Notes under the pieces: generated by a model
Told to the model about the DNA's origin: nothing
What the model saw: the letters and a program-made list of their open reading frames with translations, nothing else
Database searches by the model: none
Program-made: the position numbers and the translations under genes
Assembly: GCA_965230755.1 (NCBI GenBank)
Contig: CBDDLT010000003.1
Coordinates: forward strand, 124,001-188,000
Source: DATFJT01 sp965230755
GTDB lineage: Bacteria > Bacteroidota > Bacteroidia > Chitinophagales > Saprospiraceae
Length of the DNA: 64,000 nt
Direction of reading: 5' to 3'
In this document: piece by piece, positions 26,127 to 35,319 of the stretch
Position numbering within the stretch: the stretch's first letter is position 1
Layout of the letters: each line of letters starts with the position of its first letter

Positions 26127-27047
26127 TTAAGTATCACTAAGACAATGTGCTAAAACCTTACTCAACTCCGAATTATACCATGTAAAATTCTGTTTTGCTA
26201 GAAAATCAGAATGCACCCTGGCACTATTTGTAAACATGCTAATCATCTCCCCTATTAGAGGACGAGCCAACCAGGAAGGTGTAGGAATCAGCAATTGCTT
26301 ACTTCCACTAATCGCAGATATCAATTTTATTAAGTGTTTAAATTTTTCCGGATTGGGCGCTGTTCCATTGACTAGGATTCTTCTTTCATTACTGTAGCAT
26401 ACCAACTCAAAAATTCTAGCCAGATCCGAAATCTCAATCCAAGGTATATACTGGTCTCCTCGATCAAAATATCCTCCAAGAGGTAATTTGGCAAGTTTTT
26501 TCATTGTTCCCAGAAATCCACCTTGACTTGACAAAACTACTCCTATTCGAATGATACCAAGATCCACATCCGGCCTAATGCGCTCCGCCTCCTTTTCCCA
26601 GGCATCGCAGAGATCTGCCATAAATCCCTCCCCTTTTGGACTATTTTCATTGATCCAGTCATACCCGGCATCACCATAATACCCGATAGCACTTGCATTG
26701 ATCAACTTCGAAGGGAACTCACTTTCCATTGCATCCATAGTATCCACAATGAGCTTGGTGGAATTGATTCTACTATCCAATAGCTCTTGTTTTCGCTTTT
26801 TGGTCCATATCTTATCTGCGATTCCCTGGCCAGCCAGATTAATGACAATATCCGCCCAAACCAAAGCTTCTTGATCCATCACCATCCTCTGTGTATCCCA
26901 TAGAAACGTCTTTGGATCCGTATTGGTAGAGCTAGAACGACTCAGAACTGCCGTATCAAAGCCCTGATGAGATAGGTATTCGTTCAAATATCTGCCTATC
27001 ATTCCGGTTCCTCCGGCGATTAATATTCTTTTTCTTCGTTCATCCAT
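26127..27047 (-). CDS. TIGR01777-type NAD(P)-dependent epimerase (YfcH-like)
   Basis: 306 residues, an extended short-chain dehydrogenase. The cofactor motif GGTGMIGRYL is at residues 13-22. VINLAGQGIADKIWTKKRK is near residue 68 and SAIGYYGDAGYDWINE is near residue 118, both typical of the YfcH/SDR39U1 group. The C-terminal DUF1731-like region contains the basic/aromatic ending expected. The substrate is unknown. It is divergent from the ABC-importer operon, with 71 bases between. Confidence 0.9.
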   Translation of the reverse strand: MDERRKRILIAGGTGMIGRYLNEYLSHQGFDTAVLSRSSSTNTDPKTFLWDTQRMVMDQEALVWADIVINLAGQGIADKIWTKKRKQELLDSRINSTKLIVDTMDAMESEFPSKLINASAIGYYGDAGYDWINENSPKGEGFMADLCDAWEKEAERIRPDVDLGIIRIGVVLSSQGGFLGTMKKLAKLPLGGYFDRGDQYIPWIEISDLARIFELVCYSNERRILVNGTAPNPEKFKHLIKLISAISGSKQLLIPTPSWLARPLIGEMISMFTNSARVHSDFLAKQNFTWYNSELSKVLAHCLSDT

Positions 27048-27118
27048 GATTCGGAAAATGATTGTTATTTTTACTGCATAAACTACTCATCCCGAATATT
27101 GTTTGAATTTTTACTACC

Positions 27119-28924
27119 ATGCGACAAATAAATTTCTTTTCTTTCCGAGCACTAAAAAGATCCTCGTGGATCCTTTTTCCAGTTTTCTTGGTTCTGTTCT
27201 TCTTATCATCTTGCCGACAATCCAATACCGATAAAAAAGAAGAACTGAGTACTATCTCGGTCAACCTTAGGTCCAACCCTGATAAATTGAACCCATTTAT
27301 GACCACCAGTGCCTATACCAGCATTATTAATGATCAATTGTTTTCTTCATTGCTGACCATTGATCCTGAAAAATTGGTTTACGTACCGTACTTGGCTGAA
27401 TCATTGCCGGAAAAAATCAAAATCGATACAGGAAAATACGAAGATTTATCTGCTTATAAATACAGAATTCGGGACGAAGCGAAGTGGGATAATGGCACCG
27501 AAATTACAGGACATGATTATGCCACCACAATGAAGATGGTTCAGTTGCGTGGGGTTGAAACTCCTATCTACCGCTCTTATCTAGGTTTTATTGAAGATGT
27601 CCTGGTCAATGAGCAAGATCCTAGATCTTTTACGGTAGTCATCAAAGGAGACTACTTCAAAGCCCATGAAATTACAGGATTGTTCATTCTACCCGCCTAT
27701 CACTATGACAGCATTGGGACATTGAGAAATTACTCCCTGACCGATATAAAGGACAAAGATTTTTACGAATCTACCTTGAGCCAGGACCCGGACATCAAGC
27801 AATTGGAGAACCGGGTCAATAGCCGGAGGATGACCATCGAAGCAGACGGAATATCAGGATCAGGTCCATATGAAATAGTCTCTTTTGATGCGGATAAATC
27901 AATCACCCTCAAGAAGAAAGATGATTGGTGGGGAGATGCGCTTGCGAAATCTGATCAAATCTTTAACGCGGTTCCCAAGACACTTCAATATGAAATTACG
28001 AATGATCAAAATACCGCCTTTAATAAATTGCTCGAATCTTATGTCAATATTCTAGGTGAAGTCAGTCCGGACATTTATGAAAAAACTAGGGAAGAAGATC
28101 CGGAGCGATTACAATTTTTTACTCCTCCATCCGCAAAGTATTACTATTTCGGATTTAATACACTCGAAGCTCGATTGAATTCGAAAGAGGTACGAAAAGC
28201 TTTGGCACATTTAGTCGATTATGACCTAATCATCGAATTATTATGCCACGGCAATGCTGATCGAATAATAGGCCCCATTCTTCCAAGTAAAGATTATTAT
28301 AATAATAGCATCACTCCAACAAAATTTGACCCGGAAGTAGCAAAGAACATATTACAAAATGAAGGATGGCAAGACAGCAATGGCAACGGGGTTCTGGATA
28401 AAAACATAGAAGGAGAATTGCAAGAACTGAGTATTCCAGTCATGGTTTCGTCCGGCTCTATATTGCTGAAAGACGCCATACAGATTTGGTCAAAAAATGC
28501 TAAAGAGATCGGAGTAGAAATCAAAATGGAGCCCATGGAATTTGGCACTTTAAGACAAAACTTAAAAAAGAAAGAGTTCAGTTGCTTTGCTTTGGCAGCG
28601 AGCTTGGATTTGGGGTTGGATGATTTATATCAGCAATGGCACAGTGCCTCCATCTTAACCGGATCCAATAGAAGTGGTTTCGGTGACGAGGTATCAGATG
28701 CTCTTATTGAAAAAATTAGATCGACTTCGTCCATGGAAGAAAGGAATAAAGCTTATCTTGAAATACAAGAAATAATCCATGAGTCTCAACCCTTTATTTT
28801 CCTATTCTCCCCGCAGGAAAGAATTTTGATGAGCAATAATATCAAAGATCCCTTAGTATCGACCAAACATCCCGGATATTTTGAAAATTATTACCGTATC
28901 GTCAGCGATCATGGAGGTTCATAA
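27119..28924 (+). CDS. ABC importer substrate-binding lipoprotein (family 5, peptide type)
   Basis: 601 residues. The leader (ILFPVFLVLFFLSSC) gives a lipobox Cys at about residue 32. The SBP_bac_5 fold follows: NLRSNPDKLNPFMT, the interlobe segment GSGPYEIVSFD near residue 245, and VRKALAHLVDYDLI near residue 360. Family members bind oligopeptides, dipeptides, nickel or sugars outside the inner membrane; peptides are the most likely here. The last 14 bases overlap the first permease start. No ATPase gene accompanies it in the window. Confidence 0.9.
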   Translation: MRQINFFSFRALKRSSWILFPVFLVLFFLSSCRQSNTDKKEELSTISVNLRSNPDKLNPFMTTSAYTSIINDQLFSSLLTIDPEKLVYVPYLAESLPEKIKIDTGKYEDLSAYKYRIRDEAKWDNGTEITGHDYATTMKMVQLRGVETPIYRSYLGFIEDVLVNEQDPRSFTVVIKGDYFKAHEITGLFILPAYHYDSIGTLRNYSLTDIKDKDFYESTLSQDPDIKQLENRVNSRRMTIEADGISGSGPYEIVSFDADKSITLKKKDDWWGDALAKSDQIFNAVPKTLQYEITNDQNTAFNKLLESYVNILGEVSPDIYEKTREEDPERLQFFTPPSAKYYYFGFNTLEARLNSKEVRKALAHLVDYDLIIELLCHGNADRIIGPILPSKDYYNNSITPTKFDPEVAKNILQNEGWQDSNGNGVLDKNIEGELQELSIPVMVSSGSILLKDAIQIWSKNAKEIGVEIKMEPMEFGTLRQNLKKKEFSCFALAASLDLGLDDLYQQWHSASILTGSNRSGFGDEVSDALIEKIRSTSSMEERNKAYLEIQEIIHESQPFIFLFSPQERILMSNNIKDPLVSTKHPGYFENYYRIVSDHGGS

Positions 28925-30293
28925 ACTCAAGGGCTTTATCCAAAAACTTATCTGGTTAGTTGCTAAGATTGTATTCGCCGGAGCAATATGTTTTTTTCTA
29001 AGTCGACTGATCCCCTCTTCTTATATGGAAGATCAACTAGATTTCGCCGGATCGAACCTGAAAACCGAAAATCCAGTATTATGGAATAATACTATTGAAG
29101 AATACCGAGAGAAAAGAGGGCTTAATTTCCCTTTATTTTATTGGAGTGTTCGGCCCTATTACAGACGATCATTCGACCCGCAAAAAACAGCCTTACACCA
29201 GAATGACCACATTAACTCTTTGCTAAAGGAATCAAAGAATATTGAGGGTATTCGAACATACTCTGGTTTCCTTCAACAGCTTGAATCACTTATCGCAGAA
29301 GAAAACAATAGTCAACATAGAAAAACACTTATCAAGGATTGGTCTGCTTTAATTGATGCGAGGTCCTTGAAGCATTGGAAAAGTATAATAAACAGAATGA
29401 AACTAGGGGCCCATTATTCGGAAACTGCCCTAGCTGATATAGAACTCGATCAAGTTAACCTGGCCTTTTGGCAATTTCTACCCTCTTTTAAATGGAATGG
29501 AGCCGAAAACCAGTTTCACCTTTGGGTTCTTCAATATTTGAGCGGTGACTGGGGGTCGAGTGTCGTAGATGGTCGCTCTGTACTAAACAAGATAACCAAG
29601 GGTTTGAAATGGACCCTGAGCATATCAATTATTGCACTTGTCCTTTCTTTATTGATGAGTATCTGGACAGGATTTGTATCGGGATTGAAGAAAAATACGG
29701 TTCTCTCCTCCGTTTTTAACGCCTTGGCCATGTTCATTTTTGCAGCTCCTGTGTTTTGGATTGCTACATTATTTATTCAGTGGTTGACGACGGTAGGATT
29801 TTTCCCCGTTTTTTCATCTGTGGCAAGACCTATTTCCGACTTAAGTTTTTTCGGAGCTATTCATCATTACACGCTACCCATATTGGTTCTGACCTTGGGA
29901 ATTTGGGCATTCTTACACAGGCAGTTTTCTGAGAAAGTGGAAGAGGTCAATCGACAGGAATTCATCCTCGCTGCAAAAATGCGTTTGATATCCGATAGAG
30001 TAATACAATGGAAATATATATTGCCCAATGCTCTTTTCCCCATTATCACAGCATTAACCGTAATTATACCTGCATTGATGGGAGGATCGCTTATTGTCGA
30101 ACTTATTTTTGATATACCTGGCCTTGGAAAGCTGTTTTATGACAGCCTATTGAAGCAAGATTGGAACACTGTTATTCCTATAGTATATGTGAACATTTTG
30201 ATCATTATATTTTCAAACCTCATTGCCGAATTTTTATACCGATGGATTGATCCGCGAATATCCTTTTACGAGAAAAATATCCAGGTAAAATGA
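28911..30293 (+). CDS. ABC importer permease, OppB/DppB type, with large extracytoplasmic insertion
   Basis: 460 residues from ATG 28911, inside the end of the binding-protein gene; an upstream TTG in frame is less likely. One N-terminal helix (LVAKIVFAGAICFFLSRLIP) is followed by about 190 residues of hydrophilic, mainly helical sequence before the transmembrane core, which begins with LKWTLSISIIALVLSLL. Standard OppB proteins are 310-340 residues with about 60-90 residues there. The cytoplasmic EAA loop is present (EFILAAKMRLISDRVIQWKYILPNA), so coupling to an ATPase is expected. It overlaps the next permease by four bases. Confidence 0.9.
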   Translation: MEVHKLKGFIQKLIWLVAKIVFAGAICFFLSRLIPSSYMEDQLDFAGSNLKTENPVLWNNTIEEYREKRGLNFPLFYWSVRPYYRRSFDPQKTALHQNDHINSLLKESKNIEGIRTYSGFLQQLESLIAEENNSQHRKTLIKDWSALIDARSLKHWKSIINRMKLGAHYSETALADIELDQVNLAFWQFLPSFKWNGAENQFHLWVLQYLSGDWGSSVVDGRSVLNKITKGLKWTLSISIIALVLSLLMSIWTGFVSGLKKNTVLSSVFNALAMFIFAAPVFWIATLFIQWLTTVGFFPVFSSVARPISDLSFFGAIHHYTLPILVLTLGIWAFLHRQFSEKVEEVNRQEFILAAKMRLISDRVIQWKYILPNALFPIITALTVIIPALMGGSLIVELIFDIPGLGKLFYDSLLKQDWNTVIPIVYVNILIIIFSNLIAEFLYRWIDPRISFYEKNIQVK

Positions 30294-31402
30294 AAAAATA
30301 TCTAAATAGATCTCATCCTGGAAGCAAGAGGTTTTTATTTCTTCTCGGGTTTTTAATTCTGGTCATGATCCTCAATCCAATTCTTGTCGGAGAAGACCCT
30401 CTATTTTGTATCGACCAAGACTGTGAGCATCAAATAAAACGATTAATTCCATATAACCCTCAGGACTTTGGGCAATCGGAGAGATTACTTTCTCCCCTTT
30501 CTAACGGCCGCAATGGAAGACACTGGATGGGGACTGATCACTTGGGAAGGGATATCGCAGCCCTGTGGTTCGACTCACTAAACTACAGTTTCCTACTAAG
30601 TCTTATAGCTGGATTCACCGCACTGTTCATTGGCTTGTTACTTGGAGGTGTTGCCGGATATTTTGGAAGGAGGATGCCCAGTTCTCATTGGTGGGTCCAC
30701 TTCATTATTGTTATTGTTGTGATTTGCCCGAGCCTGACGTTATGGTTTTTCATTGACAGCAGCTTTCCTCATCTTCAAGGTACAGCTAAATTTATTCTTG
30801 CTTTAAGTACCTTAATACTTACTATTGTTCTGTGGAGATGTTTGGACTTAATCGTGATCAAGTACCTTAAGAAAATTCAATATCTCAATATAGACGCTAT
30901 TGTTTTGTCTACCATCGAATTATTCGAATCAATACCTGGCTTATTGATTTTGATGAGTTTACTCGTTTTGATCGAAATCGACCAATTCTGGCAAGTAGGG
31001 ATTATTCTCGGTTTATTGGGATGGATGACTATTGCGCGATACGTAAGATCTGAAGCACAGTTGATTCGAACGAAAAAGTATATCAGAGATTATCGAAAAC
31101 TTGGATTTCGTTCTTCTTACATTTTGATACGGCATTTTCTTCCACAAATTATTGTCCCAGTGTCTATTGTGATGTCTTACAGTATTGCGGCCTTTATTCT
31201 TGCGGAATCGACCCTATCATTTCTTGGAATAGGTTTGCCGGTCGAATATTCATCTTGGGGGAATTTGCTGAACGATGCAAGAAGATTTCCGAAAGCCTGG
31301 TGGTTGGGTATATTCCCGGGTTTGGGTATATTCTTAATGGTACTGATGTACCACCAACTAGCAAAGTGGATACAATTCTCTAAGCGGAGCAATCCTCAGT
31401 AA
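30290..31402 (+). CDS. ABC importer permease, OppC/DppC type
   Basis: 370 residues. The first helix (FLFLLGFLILVMILNPILVG) is followed by an extracytoplasmic segment with MGTDHLGRDIAALWFDSLNYS, a hallmark of OppC-type proteins. The core helices follow, with the EAA loop IRDYRKLGFRSSYILIRHFLPQ. It is moderately longer than usual (about 300). Start and stop overlap (ATGA) with the OppB-like gene indicates coupled translation. It forms the second half of the membrane pore; the ATPase must be encoded elsewhere. Confidence 0.9.
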   Translation: MKKYLNRSHPGSKRFLFLLGFLILVMILNPILVGEDPLFCIDQDCEHQIKRLIPYNPQDFGQSERLLSPLSNGRNGRHWMGTDHLGRDIAALWFDSLNYSFLLSLIAGFTALFIGLLLGGVAGYFGRRMPSSHWWVHFIIVIVVICPSLTLWFFIDSSFPHLQGTAKFILALSTLILTIVLWRCLDLIVIKYLKKIQYLNIDAIVLSTIELFESIPGLLILMSLLVLIEIDQFWQVGIILGLLGWMTIARYVRSEAQLIRTKKYIRDYRKLGFRSSYILIRHFLPQIIVPVSIVMSYSIAAFILAESTLSFLGIGLPVEYSSWGNLLNDARRFPKAWWLGIFPGLGIFLMVLMYHQLAKWIQFSKRSNPQ

Positions 31403-31446
31403 AGAAATTAAGGTCCGCTAAGCACAGTAGTGGTAGAAGATTTTAC

Positions 31447-31626
31447 TTATTTTTTGAATAGACCTGATTTCGTTTTAGATCTTTTGTAAGAACCATCTTT
31501 CTTAGTTTTAGGTTGCAATTCTTCTTTATCATTGATCTTACAGCCCGTTTTCCTCGAACAACTATAATTTGAAGTAGCCATAAAAGCCAATCCAAGGAAC
31601 AATATTAGCACACGGTATTTCTTCAT
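31447..31626 (-). CDS. Small lipoprotein, 59 residues
   Basis: A complete reverse-strand frame from ATG 31624-31626 to TAA 31447-31449. It starts MKKYRVLILFLGLAFMATSN and reaches a Cys at residue 23 (NYSC), a plausible lipobox, with a second Cys at 29. The tail is strongly basic and polar (KTKKDGSYKRSKTKSGLFKK). A purine-rich GGAAG directly precedes the ATG. It is too short for many gene finders but has the composition of a real secreted peptide. The function is unknown. It is divergent from hupB and convergent with the OppC-like gene. Confidence 0.65.
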   Translation of the reverse strand: MKKYRVLILFLGLAFMATSNYSCSRKTGCKINDKEELQPKTKKDGSYKRSKTKSGLFKK

Positions 31627-31825
31627 CTTCCTTAAAGTGTTGTTATAAATAGATAATAAATTCTACTCTTTTGACTGCAAAATAAGTCATATAACTGCTA
31701 AACGCAGCAAAAGTCAGGGAAGTATTAGTGTTTAAAAATATTGTTATTAATTCGACAAAAATAGCCTAAAAAACAGCCCTAAAGCAAGTAATTACGGGCT
31801 TTACAGCGATTTTTAGGAGTCAATG

Positions 31826-31856
31826 TTTGTTTATATTGGATGAAAGACTATATTTG
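31826..31856 (+). promoter_or_regulatory. Bacteroidota sigma-A type promoter of the HU gene
   Basis: TTTG at 31826-31829 and TATATTTG at 31849-31856 are separated by exactly 19 bases, a perfect match to the Bacteroidota consensus TTTG-N19-TAnnTTTG. The start of transcription would be near 31863, giving a leader of about 27 bases before ATG 31890. Confidence 0.8.
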
Positions 31857-31889
31857 CCGTCGATTTTAATAAATTTTAAATTATTTAAT

Positions 31890-32162
31890 ATGAACAAAGG
31901 AGATTTAATCAGTAACGTTGCTAAGGATGCTGGATTGACTAAAGCACAAGCTGGGGAAGCTTTAGATAGTGTTTTAAATAATATCTCAGGCTGTCTTTCT
32001 AAAGGAGACAAAGTTACTTTGATTGGTTTTGGAACTTTCTCTACCAGTAAAAGGAATGCAAGAACTGGAAGAAACCCAAGAACTGGTGCAGAAATCAAAA
32101 TTCCTGCTAAAAACATTGTTAAGTTCAAAGCAGGTAAAGCATTTACTGACCAAGTGAACTAA
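31890..32162 (+). CDS. hup: HU-family DNA-binding protein
   Basis: 90 residues from ATG 31890; the open frame upstream overlaps the promoter and is rejected as a start. The sequence MNKGDLISNVAKDAGLTKAQ, the helix GEALDSVLNNISG, the beta-arm signature GFGTFSTSKRNARTGRNPRTG and the end KFKAGKAFTDQVN are all typical of HU. As a dimer it bends DNA and compacts the nucleoid. A consensus promoter and strong terminator flank it, so it is a single-gene unit with probably high expression. Confidence 0.96.
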   Translation: MNKGDLISNVAKDAGLTKAQAGEALDSVLNNISGCLSKGDKVTLIGFGTFSTSKRNARTGRNPRTGAEIKIPAKNIVKFKAGKAFTDQVN

Positions 32163-32185
32163 TTCACAGTTAAATAAACTTTTTT

Positions 32186-32225
32186 AAAAGCAACTTTTTA
32201 ATATTAAAAAGTTGCTTTTCTTTTT
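32186..32225 (+). terminator. Terminator after the HU gene
   Basis: A perfect 34-bp palindrome (arms 32186-32202 and 32203-32219) starts 23 bases after the stop and runs into a T-rich stretch. On both strands it could end transcription. Confidence 0.88.
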
Positions 32226-32257
32226 ATATTCAGGCCTAAATAAGACTATTGTAATCG

Positions 32258-33109
32258 ATGACCGAAATTTCGGAACTTAAAAAAATTGCCTCTCAAATCA
32301 GAAGAGATATAGTAAGGCAAGTTCACTTGGCACAAAGTGGTCACCCCGGAGGAAGTTTGGGGTGTGCGGATTTGTTCACCGCATTGTATTTTAGGATTAT
32401 GAAACATCAGCCTTCATTTCAGATGAAAGGGGAAGGAGAAGATGTATTTTTCTTATCCAATGGACATATATCACCGGTGTGGTATAGCACTTTAGCAAGA
32501 TCGGGGTATTTCCCGGTTGAGGAATTAGCCAGCTTTAGAAAGATAAACGGACGTTTGCAAGGACATCCCACGACGCATGAAGGTCTGCCCGGAGTAAGAA
32601 TAGCGAGTGGATCTTTAGGACAGGGACTTTCTGCGGCATTGGGAATGGCCCTGGCTAAGAAGTTATCGAATGATTCCTCATTGTGCTTTTGTCTTTGTGG
32701 TGATGGAGAGCTACAGGAAGGACAGATCTGGGAAGCTGCACTTTTCGGTGCTCACCATAAGGTAGACAATCTTATCGCCATTGTAGATTACAATGGTCAA
32801 CAAATCGATGGTGCAACAGAAGATGTCATGTCCTTAGGAGACTTGAGAGCAAAATGGACAGCTTTCGGATGGAAGGTGTTGGAAGTAGATGGTAACGACA
32901 TGGATAGCCTTGTAAGCACCTTAGAAGCTGCCAAAGAGCACTCAGGAAATTCTAAACCCATTATGATCTTAATGAAAACAGAAATGGGAAAGGGTGTTGA
33001 CTTCATGGAGGGGACCCATAAATGGCACGGCATTGCTCCCAATGATGAACAATTGGAAGATGCTTTGAATCAACTTCCCGAAACATTAGGTGATTTCCCC
33101 ATAAACTAA
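32258..33109 (+). CDS. Transketolase, N-terminal (diphosphate-binding) subunit
   Basis: 283 residues. It covers the first transketolase domain: SGHPGGSLGCADLF near residue 30 and the thiamine diphosphate/Mg motif GDGELQEGQ ... YNGQQIDG (about 148-180). The next gene supplies the pyrimidine-binding and C-terminal domains, so the enzyme is split. It transfers two-carbon units in the pentose phosphate pathway. Split transketolases are common in Bacteroidota and archaea. The two genes are six bases apart (33109 to 33116). Confidence 0.94.
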   Translation: MTEISELKKIASQIRRDIVRQVHLAQSGHPGGSLGCADLFTALYFRIMKHQPSFQMKGEGEDVFFLSNGHISPVWYSTLARSGYFPVEELASFRKINGRLQGHPTTHEGLPGVRIASGSLGQGLSAALGMALAKKLSNDSSLCFCLCGDGELQEGQIWEAALFGAHHKVDNLIAIVDYNGQQIDGATEDVMSLGDLRAKWTAFGWKVLEVDGNDMDSLVSTLEAAKEHSGNSKPIMILMKTEMGKGVDFMEGTHKWHGIAPNDEQLEDALNQLPETLGDFPIN

Positions 33110-33115
33110 ATATTG

Positions 33116-34066
33116 ATGCTAGAAAAATATCAGTCTTCCGAAAAAAAAGCTACCAGACAGGGGTTTGGTGATGCTCTCCTAGACTTAGGGGAAAAGAATG
33201 AAAAAGTAGTTGGTCTTTGCGCGGATCTTACGGGATCATTGAAGATGACCGGATTCAAGAATCAATTCCCGGATCGTTTCTTTCAGGTAGGTATCTCTGA
33301 AGCCAATATGATGGGACTGGCAGCAGGAATGGCCACTGCTGGATACATCCCTTATACTGGCACATTCGCCAACTTTTCTACAGGAAGGGTCTATGATCAA
33401 ATTAGACAATCCATTGCTTACTCCAGTAAAAATGTGAAAATCTGTGCGTCTCATGCAGGTTTAACCTTAGGAGAAGACGGTGCAACCCATCAGATCCTCG
33501 AAGATGTGGGAATGATGCAGATGTTACCGCATATGTGCGTCATCAATCCATGTGACTACAACCAGACTTATGCCGCTACCCAAGCCATATCGGAATGGGA
33601 TGGTCCTGTTTATCTAAGATTTGGACGACCTTCATGGCCAGTATTTATGCCTAGGGATGAATTTGAGATTGGGAAGGCAATCACTATGAAAGAAGGTAAG
33701 GACGTGAGCATCTTTGCCACCGGACATCTCGTTTGGATTGCTCTACAAGCGGTAAAAGCCTTGGAAAGCGAAGGAATTAGTTGTGAGTTAATTAATATAC
33801 ACACTATCAAACCTCTGGATAAAGAAGCAGTCCTGGCTTCTGTTCAAAAAACAGGAAGAGCAGTAATTGCCGAAGAACATCAAATAACAGGAGGACTCGG
33901 TTCTAGTATTGCTCAATTGTGTGCACTTGAAAACCCATGTCCACTTAGATTTGTTGGCGTAAACGATCATTTTGGGGAAAGTGGCAAGCCGAGTGAACTA
34001 TTGGATAAGTACGGACTGAATGAGAATAACATTATAAATTCAGCGAAGACTTTATTAAATCAATAG
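33116..34066 (+). CDS. Transketolase, C-terminal (pyrimidine-binding) subunit
   Basis: 316 residues from ATG 33116 (a TTG one codon earlier is an alternative). The pyrimidine-binding domain contains GISEANMMGLAAGMATAGYIP and ASHAGLTLGEDGATHQ, including the acidic residue that activates the cofactor. The C-terminal domain begins near residue 190 (SIFATGHLVWIALQAV). It must pair with the subunit just upstream to form the active site. It is followed four bases later by a Cys/Met-metabolism gene. Confidence 0.94.
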   Translation: MLEKYQSSEKKATRQGFGDALLDLGEKNEKVVGLCADLTGSLKMTGFKNQFPDRFFQVGISEANMMGLAAGMATAGYIPYTGTFANFSTGRVYDQIRQSIAYSSKNVKICASHAGLTLGEDGATHQILEDVGMMQMLPHMCVINPCDYNQTYAATQAISEWDGPVYLRFGRPSWPVFMPRDEFEIGKAITMKEGKDVSIFATGHLVWIALQAVKALESEGISCELINIHTIKPLDKEAVLASVQKTGRAVIAEEHQITGGLGSSIAQLCALENPCPLRFVGVNDHFGESGKPSELLDKYGLNENNIINSAKTLLNQ

Positions 34067-34070
34067 TACA

Positions 34071-35231
34071 ATGAGTCAGAATAAAAATTTACATATCGAT
34101 ACTTTGTGTGTTCATGCGGGTGTTGAACCTGACCCTAGTACCGGTGCCATAATGACACCCATCTACCAAACTTCGACCTATGTACAAAAATCCCCTGGTG
34201 ATCATAAAGGCTATGAGTATTCGAGAACACAGAATCCGACAAGAGAAGCACTGGAGAAGAGTATAGCAGCACTTGAAGGGGCTCGTTTTGCGGCCGGATT
34301 TGCGAGCGGGATGGCAGCGGCAGATGCTATTATAAAAATGTTCCGACCTGGTGATGAGATTCTTTGTGGCAATGATCTCTATGGTGGTACATATAGAATC
34401 CTTACCAAGATATATCAAGGACTGGGCATTACTGCTAAATTTATTGATATGTCGAAGTTGGAAAATGTGGAAAAACATATCACCGACAAGACGAAAATGA
34501 TCATGCTGGAAACCCCGACCAACCCCACTTTGGGTATCGCTGATATTGAGGGAATCTGCGCTCTTGCGAAGAAGCACGATTGCATATCTTGTGTCGATAA
34601 TACCTTTGCCTCACCATCCATTCAACAACCAATTGCTCTCGGAGCAGACATCGTATGGCATTCCGCAACGAAATACCTTGGCGGTCATTCCGATGTGGTT
34701 CTTGGATTAGTAGTTACGGATAACAAAGAGATTGCAGAGAGAATTCATTTTATCAAGAACTCAAGTGGTGCAGTTCCAGGGCCAATGGATTGCTTTTTAG
34801 TACTTAGAGGGATTAAAACACTACATCTAAGAACTGCTCGTTCTTCCGAAAATGCAATGCAAATTGCTCAATTCCTCAATGCACACCCAGCCGTAGATAA
34901 AGTTTATTATCCAGGATTGCCTGAGCATCCCAATTATGACATAGCCCAAAGTCAAATGAAAATGTTCGGAGGAATGCTATCTTTCGATTTGGTCGACGAC
35001 AATTATGAAGCTTCAAAATCCATTTTGGAGAAAGCAAGAATATTCTCACTGGCAGAATCCTTAGGTGGTGTTGAGTCATTAATGGGGCATCCTGCAAGTA
35101 TGACCCACGCTTCTATTCCAAAAGAAGAGCGGGAAAAGACAGGTGTTACTGACAGCCTGATTCGACTAAGTATAGGTATAGAACATATCGATAATCTTAT
35201 TGAAGATTTGAAAAATTGTCTTGAAGGGTAA
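34071..35231 (+). CDS. Cystathionine gamma-synthase / gamma-lyase family PLP enzyme
   Basis: 386 residues, a full-length Cys/Met-metabolism PLP enzyme. The N-terminal YEYSRTQNPTREALEKSIAALEG, the PLP-lysine segment SATKYLGGHSDVVLG and the C-terminal LGGVESLMGHPASMTHAS are family signatures. It acts in the cytosol on homoserine esters or cystathionine. The residues visible do not securely separate synthase (metB) from lyase (mccB), so I give no symbol. It begins four bases after the transketolase subunit. Confidence 0.92.
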   Translation: MSQNKNLHIDTLCVHAGVEPDPSTGAIMTPIYQTSTYVQKSPGDHKGYEYSRTQNPTREALEKSIAALEGARFAAGFASGMAAADAIIKMFRPGDEILCGNDLYGGTYRILTKIYQGLGITAKFIDMSKLENVEKHITDKTKMIMLETPTNPTLGIADIEGICALAKKHDCISCVDNTFASPSIQQPIALGADIVWHSATKYLGGHSDVVLGLVVTDNKEIAERIHFIKNSSGAVPGPMDCFLVLRGIKTLHLRTARSSENAMQIAQFLNAHPAVDKVYYPGLPEHPNYDIAQSQMKMFGGMLSFDLVDDNYEASKSILEKARIFSLAESLGGVESLMGHPASMTHASIPKEEREKTGVTDSLIRLSIGIEHIDNLIEDLKNCLEG

Positions 35232-35319
35232 GGAATATAAAAGGATTTCCTATTCATTGAATTTCCTGTAATTTACTTATCTTTAAATTGGACTAGCTCA
35301 CTTTAAAACCCTAAGACTT

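Noticed and set aside
31627..31825. Small RNA or tRNA in the spacer before HU
   Set aside because: Only short stems are visible; no cloverleaf or conserved tRNA boxes.
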